A stretch of 60,075 nt of DNA, from positions 1 to 60,075 of the forward strand of contig JAGYLC010000003.1 of the NCBI GenBank assembly GCA_018401235.1, written 5' to 3'. The notes under the pieces are model-generated. The model searched no databases and was not told the DNA's origin. It saw only the letters and a program-made list of their open reading frames with translations. This DNA is from Kiritimatiellia bacterium (GTDB taxonomy: Bacteria > Verrucomicrobiota > Kiritimatiellia > SS1-B-03-39 > UBA6053). Numbering within the stretch: the first letter of the stretch is position 1; the number at the start of each line of letters is the position of its first letter. This document shows, piece by piece, positions 9,923 through 19,246 of the stretch. The translations under genes and the position numbers were made by a program.

Positions 9923-10914
9923 CGTATATCTCCTGCAGCCGTTTTCCGTCCAATATCCAATAAGGGTAGAGGGGCGTTCCCGCCCTCCTCCATCACGACC
10001 ACCCGGCCCAGTTTGGGCAGAACCTCGTCAATCATTTCCAGATACAGGCGGCGTCCGGTCACGTCGGGCGATTCCGCGTAGGCGGAGAGCAGCGAGGTGA
10101 ATCGCGAGGCCTCCCCCTTGGCGGCGTTGGTGCGCTCGAAGCGGTAGGCCTCCGCCTCCGCGATAATCTGATCGGCCTCCCCGCGGGCCCGGGGAATAAT
10201 CTGGTTTCGGTTTTTCTCGGCCTCGTTCACCAGGCGCTCGCGTTGTTGTCGGGCCTCGTTGACTTCGTTGAAAGCGGGTTTCACTTTTTCCGGAGGGGTC
10301 ACGTCCTGCAATTCAATCCGCTCGACATTCACCCCCATGTCGTAAATAGCCAAAATTTCACGCATGTCCTGCAACGTTTCATCCGCAATCGCCATCCGCC
10401 CCACCGTCAGCACTTCCGAACCCAGTTTATTGCCGACGATGCGGCGCATCACCGACTCCGACACATCCCGAATGGTATCGGTGGGATCGCGAACCGCGAA
10501 CAGGTATTTGACCGGATCGTTTATTTTGTACTGCACCACCCATTCGACATCGATCACATTGAGGTCGCCGCTCAACATCAGCGACTCGTCCTGCATCTGC
10601 GGGGTTTTCGCGTACTGCGAGCGCTGGGCGGCAACCGTGGTGCGGAATCCGAACTCTTGTTTCAGCACCCGTTCGGTGGGAACAAAGGTGGCGGTGTCGA
10701 TGCCCAGGGGTAATTTAAAATGCAGGCCGGGATCGTTGATATCCACCACTTTGCCGAAGCGGCGAATCACCGCCCGCCCCTCCGGTTCCACGCTGAACAC
10801 CATGGAACGGAAGCCGCCGAAAATGAGCAGCAGCACCACCCCGATGAGGAAATAGCTTACCCCTTTCTTAATAGCGTCAAAATCGATTTCCGGGAGTTGT
10901 TGGTATTGGTTCAT
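9919..10914 (-). CDS. hflK: protease modulator HflK (SPFH/band 7)
   Basis: VEPEGRAVIRRFGKVVDINDPGLHFKLPLGID, EVLTVGR, ARGEADQIIAEAEAYRFERTNAAKGEASRF. Confidence 0.9.
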   Translation of the reverse strand: MNQYQQLPEIDFDAIKKGVSYFLIGVVLLLIFGGFRSMVFSVEPEGRAVIRRFGKVVDINDPGLHFKLPLGIDTATFVPTERVLKQEFGFRTTVAAQRSQYAKTPQMQDESLMLSGDLNVIDVEWVVQYKINDPVKYLFAVRDPTDTIRDVSESVMRRIVGNKLGSEVLTVGRMAIADETLQDMREILAIYDMGVNVERIELQDVTPPEKVKPAFNEVNEARQQRERLVNEAEKNRNQIIPRARGEADQIIAEAEAYRFERTNAAKGEASRFTSLLSAYAESPDVTGRRLYLEMIDEVLPKLGRVVVMEEGGNAPLPLLDIGRKTAAGDIR

Positions 10915-10976
10915 GGAATCACCCTAACAGCTCAAACCCAAAGCGCAAGCAGGAAGGGGAAGTCTAAGGATTTATC

Positions 10977-12362
10977 GTGAATAAACGAAACGAAATTGCT
11001 AATCATCGTACCCGAATGTACCCCTTACCCGATCAATTTGAATACTTCCGCATCTCGCATCACCTACCCGGACTGGTGATGAGCACCTTTTCCGCAGATA
11101 CCTTCGACACCCTGGCGCTCGGCGAGGCGGAGGCATCCACCCGCTTTCCTATTGCCTCCGTCACCAAAACCTTCACAGCCGACTTGGTTCTGGAACTTGC
11201 GGAGGAGCACTTGTTGGACCGCCCCATCCGGGAGATTCTCCCCGACTTCGCGCTGGCCGACCCCGACGCCACCACCCGCCTCACCCCCCGCGACGCGCTT
11301 TGTCACTTCTCCGGACTCCCCCCACACACCTGGGCCTGGGTCTACGGAGATCTTCCCCGCGCCGATTTTATCCGTGAACGTCTTCCCCATCTCCCCGGCA
11401 CCGCTTCCTTTCGGGGACGACACCGCTACTCCAATCTCCTCTACGCGGTGCTGGGTCAATGGATCGAATCCGTCAGCGGCCAGTCCTGGGAAAACCGATT
11501 GCAACAGGTGATATCCGACCCGCTGCATCTGGAGTCCACGGATTTTTTGGACGAAAACTGGGCGGCTTCCGCTCCCGTTCCCTACGAACGCTGCGCGGAT
11601 GGGATTCGACAACGTCCGCCCTTCTACGCAAAGAAAGATCATCTCATCGCCCCCGCCAGCGAACTGATTGCCTCGGTTCCCGATCTTGCCCGGTGGGGAC
11701 AGCATCACCTGAGGCTTTCCCCCGCAGATATCCGCTGGCAGCCCCACAACCTCATCGACACCCAGCGTCCCCACCCCGCCATGGGACCGTTGCACTACGG
11801 ACTCGGCTGGCGGGTGGACAGCGTGTGCGGGGAACCCCGGGTCTGGCACAGCGGTCAATGCAGCGGCTACTCCACCCTGCTTGTTCTCTACCCCGAACGT
11901 AAAGCCGGTTTTGCCGCCGCCACCAACCTCCATGCCGCCGTTCTCCCCCTGCAGACTCTCGATCTCTGGATCCATCACCACATTTCTCCCGAATGGCTGC
12001 GCCCCGAACAACCGGGGGTCAGAGGTCAGGGGACGGAGGTCAGAGGGCAGGGGTCGGAGGTCAGAGGGCAGGGGTCGGAGGGCAGTAAAAAAACTCAACC
12101 ACTCAAGTACCCAACCACCCAACTCACTCCCGGCCTTTACTCCAACCCCGGATACGGTGACTTAGAAATTTTGGTAAAAGACGGTTGCCTACAATCCCGC
12201 TTCCAGAATTCGCCCCCGGTCCCCCTGCAAGTTCAAGAGAATATCCTCCACCTCACGCTGCCGAGGTATTCCGTCCCTTTCCCCATCACCCAGCCCATCC
12301 CCAACCAGATTACCATCCCCTTTGACGCGCAATGTGAAAACGTGGTTTTTGGGTTTGCTTGA
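10977..12362 (+). CDS. serine beta-lactamase-family hydrolase
   Basis: FPIASVTKTFTADLVLEL (SxxK), RYSNLLYAVLGQWIE, YGLGWRV, HSGQCSGYSTLLVLYPE. Confidence 0.85.
   Translation: MNKRNEIANHRTRMYPLPDQFEYFRISHHLPGLVMSTFSADTFDTLALGEAEASTRFPIASVTKTFTADLVLELAEEHLLDRPIREILPDFALADPDATTRLTPRDALCHFSGLPPHTWAWVYGDLPRADFIRERLPHLPGTASFRGRHRYSNLLYAVLGQWIESVSGQSWENRLQQVISDPLHLESTDFLDENWAASAPVPYERCADGIRQRPPFYAKKDHLIAPASELIASVPDLARWGQHHLRLSPADIRWQPHNLIDTQRPHPAMGPLHYGLGWRVDSVCGEPRVWHSGQCSGYSTLLVLYPERKAGFAAATNLHAAVLPLQTLDLWIHHHISPEWLRPEQPGVRGQGTEVRGQGSEVRGQGSEGSKKTQPLKYPTTQLTPGLYSNPGYGDLEILVKDGCLQSRFQNSPPVPLQVQENILHLTLPRYSVPFPITQPIPNQITIPFDAQCENVVFGFA
12017..12085. repeat. 21-bp in-frame tandem repeat (~3.3 units) inside the serine hydrolase gene
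   Basis: GGTCAGAGGTCAGGGGACGGA GGTCAGAGGGCAGGGGTCGGA GGTCAGAGGGCAGGGGTCGGA; encodes (V)RGQG(T/S)E heptads. Confidence 0.9.
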
Positions 12363-12658
12363 GATAAACCGCTTCCCATATTTATGGGTAGTTGGGTGAG
12401 GCGGGGGTGTGGACTGGGCGAATTCCGGTATTGAATCTGTCCGCACCCCGAGGCGAGCTCCGAGTTTGGTTTATTCGATGAACACTGATATTTTTTTATC
12501 GGCTTCGCTTCGGTAGTGGGAGTCCTGGGCTTTGGCAATTCGATTTTTGCATTTGCTTGCCTCTCTTTCGGATTTACATGATCCATGTGTAGTCCTCACT
12601 ACGCTGGATCAGTGTCCATCAGTGTTCATCAGTGGTTCGATTCTTCTGATTCTTACTC

Positions 12659-12719
12659 TGCCAACGTCCAGCGTGAGAGACTGCGGCTTGCCGCTGTTCT
12701 CTCTACGCAATGGTTCGCA
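12659..12719 (-). other. attC-like imperfect palindrome (candidate cassette recombination site)
   Basis: TGCCAAC...GCGTGAGAGACTGCGGCTTGCCGCTGTTCTCTCTACGC...GTTCGCA; long stem with bulges, AAC/GTT ends, immediately 3' of the antitoxin gene. Confidence 0.35.
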
Positions 12720-12727
12720 CTGCTTCC

Positions 12728-13003
12728 TCAAGCAACTTCCAGTCGGAGGCATTTCCCAACGGCTTCGGCAAAGCTCTCCAAGGTGGATAAACGAATATCC
12801 TCGGCATGGTTTTCGATGCGGGATATCGCTGATTTTTTCGTGTGCAGTTTTTCCGCAACCTGTTCCTGAGTAAGACCCGCATCCAAACGGGCCTGCTTTA
12901 GAATCGCTCCGATTTTGAATTGTTCGTATCCGTGATCAAAGCCTTTGCCGAAGTCAGGGTTCTTCTGTTTTCTTTTTTCGATGTATTTGTCCAAGTCGTC
13001 CAT
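12728..13003 (-). CDS. XRE-family HTH antitoxin (HigA-like)
   Basis: [50 protein letters not shown]. Confidence 0.85.
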   Translation of the reverse strand: MDDLDKYIEKRKQKNPDFGKGFDHGYEQFKIGAILKQARLDAGLTQEQVAEKLHTKKSAISRIENHAEDIRLSTLESFAEAVGKCLRLEVA

Positions 13004-13006
13004 GAG

Positions 13007-13351
13007 TCAGCTCCTGTTAAGATAGTCCTTTTTTCTCCGTTCCGCCAATTTGATCTCTTTGGCGGGTGTTTTCTGCGTCTTCTTCTGAAAAGAATTGGTC
13101 AAAACCACCCATTCCTTCCCTTTGAGAAATCCAAGCAGCCGAAACGTATCCCGGCCTACATTTACCCGAATTTCCCATATGTCATCCGTGTTCACGAGCT
13201 TCTTCAGATACGTTGCCGGAACCGGTTCGACTTCCCGAACCAGTTTCAGCACCCACGCGATTTTGGTTACCTGTTTATCCGTGAGCGTATCCAAATGCTC
13301 CTGAACCGGAGTTTTTCCGGAGGCTGTCTTGTAAAAGACAATCTTCTTCAT
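13007..13351 (-). CDS. RelE/HigB-like (Gp49-type) toxin
   Basis: KTASGKTPVQEHLDTL, IWEIRVNVGRDTFRLLGFLKGKEWVVLTNSFQKKTQKTPAKEIKLAERRKKDY; toxin-first order upstream of the XRE gene. Confidence 0.85.
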   Translation of the reverse strand: MKKIVFYKTASGKTPVQEHLDTLTDKQVTKIAWVLKLVREVEPVPATYLKKLVNTDDIWEIRVNVGRDTFRLLGFLKGKEWVVLTNSFQKKTQKTPAKEIKLAERRKKDYLNRS

Positions 13352-13360
13352 GCATCAACG

Positions 13361-13378
13361 GTTAACATATATGTGAAC
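13361..13378. promoter_or_regulatory. Candidate autoregulatory operator of the toxin-antitoxin pair
   Basis: Near-perfect palindrome GTTAACATATATGTGAAC just upstream of the toxin start codon. Confidence 0.45.
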
Positions 13379-13382
13379 ACTG

Positions 13383-13826
13383 TCAAGCCGATAGTGGCAT
13401 ATCAATGGTGCCATAGCCATAGAGGGCGTTTGGGTCGTCCATCACGGGGAACCAGGACGACTCGTAGTCGGGGCAACCGTCACCCAAGATGACCCGCCAG
13501 GCCGGGGCAACGTTGGTTGTGAAATTGTAGTCTGTTCCCTCGCTCATGATGAACACGAGAAAACGTGTGAATGAGTATCCATTCGGGGGATTGGGAACAT
13601 GTCCGTGGATGCCGCTGCGGGGCATCGTGAACCGCACGTAGCCATCTATAACAACTGACATCTCTGCAGAAACAATAGACTCATCATCAATGGATGCCTG
13701 CTGCCTTCCAGACTGCTGCATCCAACCCCAGCCATACAGACAACGCAATGTTAGCGTCAGCCCCACTACTTCTTCACAATCATCAGCGATACATGAGTCA
13801 GTCAAAGGCGTTGGCGGTGTCTTCAT
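13383..13826 (-). CDS. hypothetical protein (possible cassette-borne ORF)
   Basis: Open 147-codon frame from ATG between toxin gene and integrase gene; no recognised domain. Confidence 0.4.
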   Translation of the reverse strand: MKTPPTPLTDSCIADDCEEVVGLTLTLRCLYGWGWMQQSGRQQASIDDESIVSAEMSVVIDGYVRFTMPRSGIHGHVPNPPNGYSFTRFLVFIMSEGTDYNFTTNVAPAWRVILGDGCPDYESSWFPVMDDPNALYGYGTIDMPLSA

Positions 13827-13974
13827 AATTGTTTTTTGCGAACATTATATTGAACCCATGTCATTATCGCTTCCAAAGAGTGATTGAAAAGACAAAAACG
13901 ACACATTTTTCAAAAAAACCCTTTACTTTTACAGTATACAGTCGTATAGCTTCCTTAACGAATGGAGGAATGAT

Positions 13975-15359
13975 ATGCGACAGCAAACACAAAAAAGGTT
14001 AATTTCAGTTTCTGCTTACAACCCGAATCCCCAGCGGCCGGAAGGGTATTTCGATGTGCTTCATGAGGCAGGGGTTCATCGTGATTTTTTCCAGTTGTAC
14101 GCGAATTGGGTAAGGTCATTTTTCGCCAAAAACCCCGGAAGGGCCCGGCGATCGTTGGGAGCGAAAGAGATTGCGGCCTTTTTGAATGAGCTGGGTCCGG
14201 AGAAATCGGATTCAGCCACCCAACGGCTTCAAGCCAGGGAGGCGTTGATCCTCTACTGCGAAAAATTCAGGGGGATTCCTTTGGTCAAACGAAAACGTGC
14301 GCAAGCGCATGGACATCCCGCATCCCGTCCGACAAAAGGCAAGGTTGCGGATGCGATACATCGGCAAATTCACAGTTCCTCATCCTCGACGGGACGCCTG
14401 GATTGGTCAGCACTTCAAACCGCATATTTAACCGCCATTCGGGTTGAAAACTATGCCCGGTCAACCGAAAAAACTTATTGGCATTGGATTCGGGAATTCC
14501 TTCAGTATCATCAGGGTCGTCGGCCCAGTAAAATGGGGGCCTCTGAAATCGAAGCCTATCTCGGATTTTTGGCGATGAAAAAACAGGTCGCGGCCTCCAC
14601 GCAAAATCAGGCTTTGAATTCAATCGTTTTCCTTTATCGAAACGTGATCAAAAAGATGTGGGGGATTTCAGTGCGTTTACCCGGGCCCGGAAAGGGAAAC
14701 ATCTTCCCGTGGTATGCAGTCGTGATGAGGTGGGAAATCTTCTGAGCAGGATGGACGGAGTGGAGGCGATCATATCAAAACTCATGTACGGAACAGGCAT
14801 GCGGGTTTCAGAAGCTTTGCGGCTCCGTATCCAGGATCTGAACATGGACCGTAAAGAAATTACGGTACGGGGAGGGAAAGGAAACAAGGACCGCCGGGTT
14901 CCGTTTCCGGATTCAATCGGGGACCCATTGCTTGCGCATCTGGATTGGCGTCGGAGGCTTTTTGAGGAGGATCGGACGAAAAACATGCATGAGGTGGAAC
15001 TGCCGCACGCGCTCGCCAGGAAATATCCGTCGGCACCCTATGAATGGAAATGGCAATATGTGTTTCCGGCGGATGGGTATTCCACAGACCCGAGAAGCGG
15101 GGCGTACCGGCGGCATCATATTCTTCCCAAACGTATCCAGCGTGCAGTGCGGCATGCCGCCCGGGCTGCGCAAATTCAATCACACATCACACCGCACACG
15201 CTGCGGCATTGTTTCGCGACGCATCTGCTGGAGGCGGGGCAGGACATCCGCACGGTGCAGGAGCTGTTGGGGCATTCGGATGTGAAGACCACGATGATTT
15301 ATACGCATGTGCTGAACAAGGGTCCGCTGGGGGTGGTGAGTCCCTTGGACACCTTGTGA
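13975..15359 (+). pseudogene. intI: Integron-integrase (IntI)-type tyrosine recombinase split by a -1 frameshift
   Basis: Second ORF has the IntI-specific insertion MHEVELPHALARKYPSAPYEWKWQYVFPADGYSTDPRSGAYRRHH and catalytic ITPHTLRHCFATHLLEAGQDIRTVQELLGHSDVKTTMIYTHVL; first ORF has core-binding domain; frames join near 14650 (NVIKK | DVGDFSAFTRARKGKHLPVV). Confidence 0.85.
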
Positions 15360-15689
15360 GGGAGGGGGTACAGGGCTGGAATGTTCTTTGCCTATCCGGT
15401 TGGCACAGGTTGCATAGAGAACACCATTTTTGCCGCCCGCTCTTTTGCGGCAAAAAAACGAATTCTACTTCCAGACCTCAGTTTACGAGGCGGATTTGTA
15501 CATGTTTATCGCAGGTTCAAATGCTTGTTTCGAAGGGGTGCTGCCCTCATCTGGAAGAAAGAATATTCCCGAAGAGACCGCAATGCCCGCAGATGAGAAG
15601 AGCAGAGGGGGATGTCCAACGGATAGCTGCGCCGGACAACGGATAGAAGAAGGTGCCCCGCGAATGGGAAGAGAAGAGGGAAAGGACCA

Positions 15690-16018
15690 CCAGACCTCAG
15701 TTTGAGGACGAATTTTACAAAAGTTCATCGCAAATCCAAATGGATGTTCATTGAATAAACCAAACCCGGAGCTCGCCTCGGGGTGCGGAGAACCACTCGG
15801 GGAATCTGCCCTGTTCCGCCTCACCACTGCGCTGCCGTTAGCTTCGCGTGCGGGAAGCAACGGCGGCGGGGTGGGTGGGGGAATTGGGGAGGGGCCCGGT
15901 ATCGTGAAGTGAATTTCTCCGCACTCCGAGCGAAGCTCAGAGTTTGGAAGTTGATCATAAACACACATTTGAATCTGCGAGCCCTTGCTGTCAAAATACT
16001 AAATAAACTGAGTTCTGG
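15690..16018. repeat. MITE-like palindromic repeat element, variant copy
   Basis: Starts CCAGACCTCAGTTTGAGG, ends AAACTGAGTTCTGG; internal inverted arms CCAAACCCGGAGCTCGCCTCGGGGTGCGGAGAA / TTCTCCGCACTCCGAGCGAAGCTCAGAGTTTGG. Confidence 0.75.
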
Positions 16019-16734
16019 ACCACGGATAGCTGCGCCGGACAACGGATGGGAAAAGCTTCGGAGACCCGCGTTTAGGGACTGTCGATTTATTTTGAGGAGA
16101 AGAAGGATATTCCAAGAGAATTATTTAGCGATATTTCAGCAGGACAGAAACCACTCTCGTGATCGTAATCTTCATCGAAAAATGGATTCAACCTCCGATT
16201 AAGATTACGATTACGCGTACGATTACGAAAAATTCACCTCGTTGATGCTCGAACGAAGCAAAAAAGTGCATTCCAGGAACCTGATGTGGTCCAGACCAGG
16301 GGGAAATTTGTAGAAACCTTTTGTAGTAAAAGCTTACCTGCCTGATTGATTGACTCAACTTCAACCTTCATTGAACGTATGTACGAGAAGACCCCCGTTC
16401 GCTTGCGGGCGGGAAAAGGGAATGGGTACGTCTGGAAATTCGACTAGCCGCAGGTGCCGTTCACCCGCGCCACAAGGGCGTGGGGCTCTTAAGCCTATTG
16501 CTGCAGGTGCCGTTCACCCATCCGCACGCGAACGGGGCCCGAAGTCTTCTACTTCGCAACGGGTTTGACACGTTCGCCACACATGATGAATGAAATGTAT
16601 ACAGAATATTGGACCGGTTGAGTCTATCAGCCAGGCAGGAAAGCTTTTTATGAGACTCCGTGTGACCCTGGAGGGGCTAACAGAACTCCAGATCAGGCTT
16701 GAATCATCGGATTTGCAAAGGCAAAGGGGAGGCT

Positions 16735-18081
16735 ATGTTTGATCAACTGACCCAATCTCTTCAAAAGACCTTTAAAAACCTGCGCGGACAGGGAAAACTG
16801 TCCGAGGAAAATATTCAGGAGGCCTTGCGCGATGTGCGCATGGCCCTGCTGGAGGCGGATGTGCATTTCCAGGTGGTAAAAACTTTTGTGGAGAATGTGC
16901 GCGAAAAAGTGATGGGCGCGGATGTGCTGAACAGCGTCTCTCCCGGTCAGCAGTTTATCAAGCATATCCACGACGAGATAGAACGGTTGCTGGGCGAAAA
17001 GCAGGCGGAGTTTGATAAGAGCGGGCGTCCGCAGTCGATTGTAATGTTGGGTCTGCACGGGGTGGGGAAAACCACCACCACCGGCAAACTGGCGCGGCGC
17101 TTCAAAGGGGAAGATAAAAAGGTGTTGGTGGTAGGCTGCGATATTCGGCGTCCGGCGGCGGTGGACCAGTTGCGGGTATTGGCGGAGCAGGCAGGAGTGG
17201 AAATGCTGGGTCCGATTCCGGGCGAGAGCGTGACGGCCGTGGGGCGCAGGGCGCGTCAGCAGGCGGAACAGGGTGGCTTTGATGTGGTGATCTACGATAC
17301 CGGGGGCCGCCTGCAGATTGACGACGAATTGGTGAACGAGGTGGCCGAGCTGACCCGGGTCACCGATGCCCGCAACAAAGTGCTGGTGATCGACGCGGCC
17401 ATGGGGCAGGAATCCGTCAACGTGGCGGAGACCTTTCATGCCCGCTGCGGATTGACGGGTCTGATTCTGACTAAACTCGACGGGGATGCCCGCGGGGGCG
17501 CGGCGCTGTCGGTGCGCGAGGTCACGGGCTGCCCGATTCTGATGGTGGGGGTCGGGGAAAAGCAGGAGGATCTGCAACCGTTCTATCCCAGCCGCATGGC
17601 CGATCGTATTCTGGGCATGGGCGACGTGGTGAGTCTGGTGGAGAAAGCCCAGGAGAACGTGGACGAGGACGAAATGAAGCGCATGGAAAAGCGCATGTTC
17701 AGCGGGCAGATGGATCTGGAGGATTTCCTGATGCAGCTTCGTCAGATGAAAAAACTGGGTTCGATGACCCAGTTGATGGATATGATGCCGGGGATGCCGA
17801 ACATGGACGCGGCCAAAAAAGCGAAGGCGGCGGAGTTGGGTCAACGTCAGTCCAAACGCTTTGAGGCCATCATCCTCAGCATGACCCCCTTCGAACGCAA
17901 ACGCCCGAAGATCATCAACGGCAAACGGCGCATTCGCATTGCCAAGGGCAGCGGAACCCGGGTGAAGGATGTGAATGATCTGATCAAGCAATTCTCCCAG
18001 GCCCAGAAAATGACTAAAAAACTCAAAAACATGAAAGGGAAAATGCCCCGGATGCCGAAGGGAATGATGCCGGGATTCTAA
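16735..18081 (+). CDS. ffh: signal recognition particle protein Ffh
   Basis: MFDQLTQSLQKTFKNLRGQGKLSEENIQEALRDVRMALLEADV, GLHGVGKTTTTGKLAR, DTGGRLQID, LTKLDGDARGGAALS, M-domain. Confidence 0.97.
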   Translation: MFDQLTQSLQKTFKNLRGQGKLSEENIQEALRDVRMALLEADVHFQVVKTFVENVREKVMGADVLNSVSPGQQFIKHIHDEIERLLGEKQAEFDKSGRPQSIVMLGLHGVGKTTTTGKLARRFKGEDKKVLVVGCDIRRPAAVDQLRVLAEQAGVEMLGPIPGESVTAVGRRARQQAEQGGFDVVIYDTGGRLQIDDELVNEVAELTRVTDARNKVLVIDAAMGQESVNVAETFHARCGLTGLILTKLDGDARGGAALSVREVTGCPILMVGVGEKQEDLQPFYPSRMADRILGMGDVVSLVEKAQENVDEDEMKRMEKRMFSGQMDLEDFLMQLRQMKKLGSMTQLMDMMPGMPNMDAAKKAKAAELGQRQSKRFEAIILSMTPFERKRPKIINGKRRIRIAKGSGTRVKDVNDLIKQFSQAQKMTKKLKNMKGKMPRMPKGMMPGF

Positions 18082-18085
18082 GTTC

Positions 18086-19246
18086 ATGCACGCGCAAGCA
18101 AACAGAGACCGTCTGGCCGCGGCCAAACGAGTAGTGATCAAATTCGGGACCCGGGTGCTGGTGGATAGCCGCGGACGTCCCAATCCGGATCGCATTCAAG
18201 CCATTGTGGATCAGGTGGCCGAATTGGTGAAGCAGGGTCGGGAGGTGGTGATTGTGTCCTCCGGAGCGGTGGGCGCGGGTCTGGATCCGCTGGGCTACGC
18301 AAAACGTCCCGTGGATTTGATGTCTCTGCAAATGGCGGCGGCGGTGGGGCAGACCCGCTTGATGCGGATGTACAGCGAGCGCTTTGAGCCGCAGGGCATC
18401 CATGTGGGGCAGGTACTGCTGAACCATGATGATCTCAAGCAGCGGAACCGTCATCTGAACGCCCGCAATGCCCTGCTGGGATTGCTGGCCAAGGGAGTGG
18501 TGCCGATTGTGAATGAAAACGATGTGGTGTCGGTGGATGAAATCAGGTTGGGCGACAATGATTATCTAGCCGCGTTGGTGGCGGTGCTGGTGGATGCGGA
18601 GGCGCTGTTACTGTGTACCTCGGTGAACGGTCTGCGGGCCCCCCTGAAAAAGGGCCGCACCCGGCGCATTCCCTACCTGCCAAGGATCAGCCAGACCGAA
18701 CTGGACCTGGTGTTCGGGAAAGGCTCGGAATTATCCACTGGCGGCATGGCTACCAAGTTGGGTGCCGCGCAAATGGCCAACAAGGCGGGCGCGGTGTCGG
18801 TAATTTTGGACGGTCGTAGATCGGACAGCGTGGTGAAAGCGTTACACGGCGAAGACGTGGGAACCTGCATTGGCCAGGTCGAGGACGCGGGGCGCATCCG
18901 TGGCAAGCGCAAGCACTGGATCGCGTTTTTCCATAAACCCGGCGGGCGGATTCGGGTGGACAAAGGAGCAGAACAGGCCCTGCGCGGTCGCGGAAAAAGC
19001 CTGCTGGCGGCGGGGGTCACCCGGGTAGAAGGAAGCTTCCAGACCGGAGCGGTGGTGGAGGTGGTGGATGCCTCGGGAACCCTGTTGGGTACAGGCCTCA
19101 GCGAGTTCAGCTCGGAGGATTTGGGACTGATTCAGGGGAAAAAATCAAATCGAATACATGAAATATTGGGCCCGGCAGTCTCGACAGAAGTCATTCATCG
19201 GGATAACCTGGTTCTTTTGATGGATAAGGAGTCCGAAGATGCCTAA
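18086..19246 (+). CDS. proB: glutamate 5-kinase
   Basis: VVIKFGTRVLVD, VIVSSGAVGAGLDPLG, NENDVVSVDEIRLGDNDYLAALVA, GTGGMATK-like STGGMATKLGAA; PUA domain. Confidence 0.95.
   Translation: MHAQANRDRLAAAKRVVIKFGTRVLVDSRGRPNPDRIQAIVDQVAELVKQGREVVIVSSGAVGAGLDPLGYAKRPVDLMSLQMAAAVGQTRLMRMYSERFEPQGIHVGQVLLNHDDLKQRNRHLNARNALLGLLAKGVVPIVNENDVVSVDEIRLGDNDYLAALVAVLVDAEALLLCTSVNGLRAPLKKGRTRRIPYLPRISQTELDLVFGKGSELSTGGMATKLGAAQMANKAGAVSVILDGRRSDSVVKALHGEDVGTCIGQVEDAGRIRGKRKHWIAFFHKPGGRIRVDKGAEQALRGRGKSLLAAGVTRVEGSFQTGAVVEVVDASGTLLGTGLSEFSSEDLGLIQGKKSNRIHEILGPAVSTEVIHRDNLVLLMDKESEDA

Noticed and set aside
11064-12122. 352-aa Gly-rich ORF antisense to the serine hydrolase
   Set aside because: Antisense artefact; Gly-rich pattern arises from Pro/Ala codons on the sense strand.
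15400-15420. sigma54-like TTGGCACAGGTTGCAT after the integrase
   Set aside because: GG to GC spacing is 8 nt instead of 10, and no gene follows in the right place.
16380-16600. SRP RNA next to ffh
   Set aside because: The conserved GGAAGCAGC-type tetraloop/asymmetric loop motif of SRP RNA was not found.
16693-18195. 500-aa ORF antisense to ffh/proB
   Set aside because: His/Leu-rich shadow translation of a strongly conserved gene; no domain and no independent start context.
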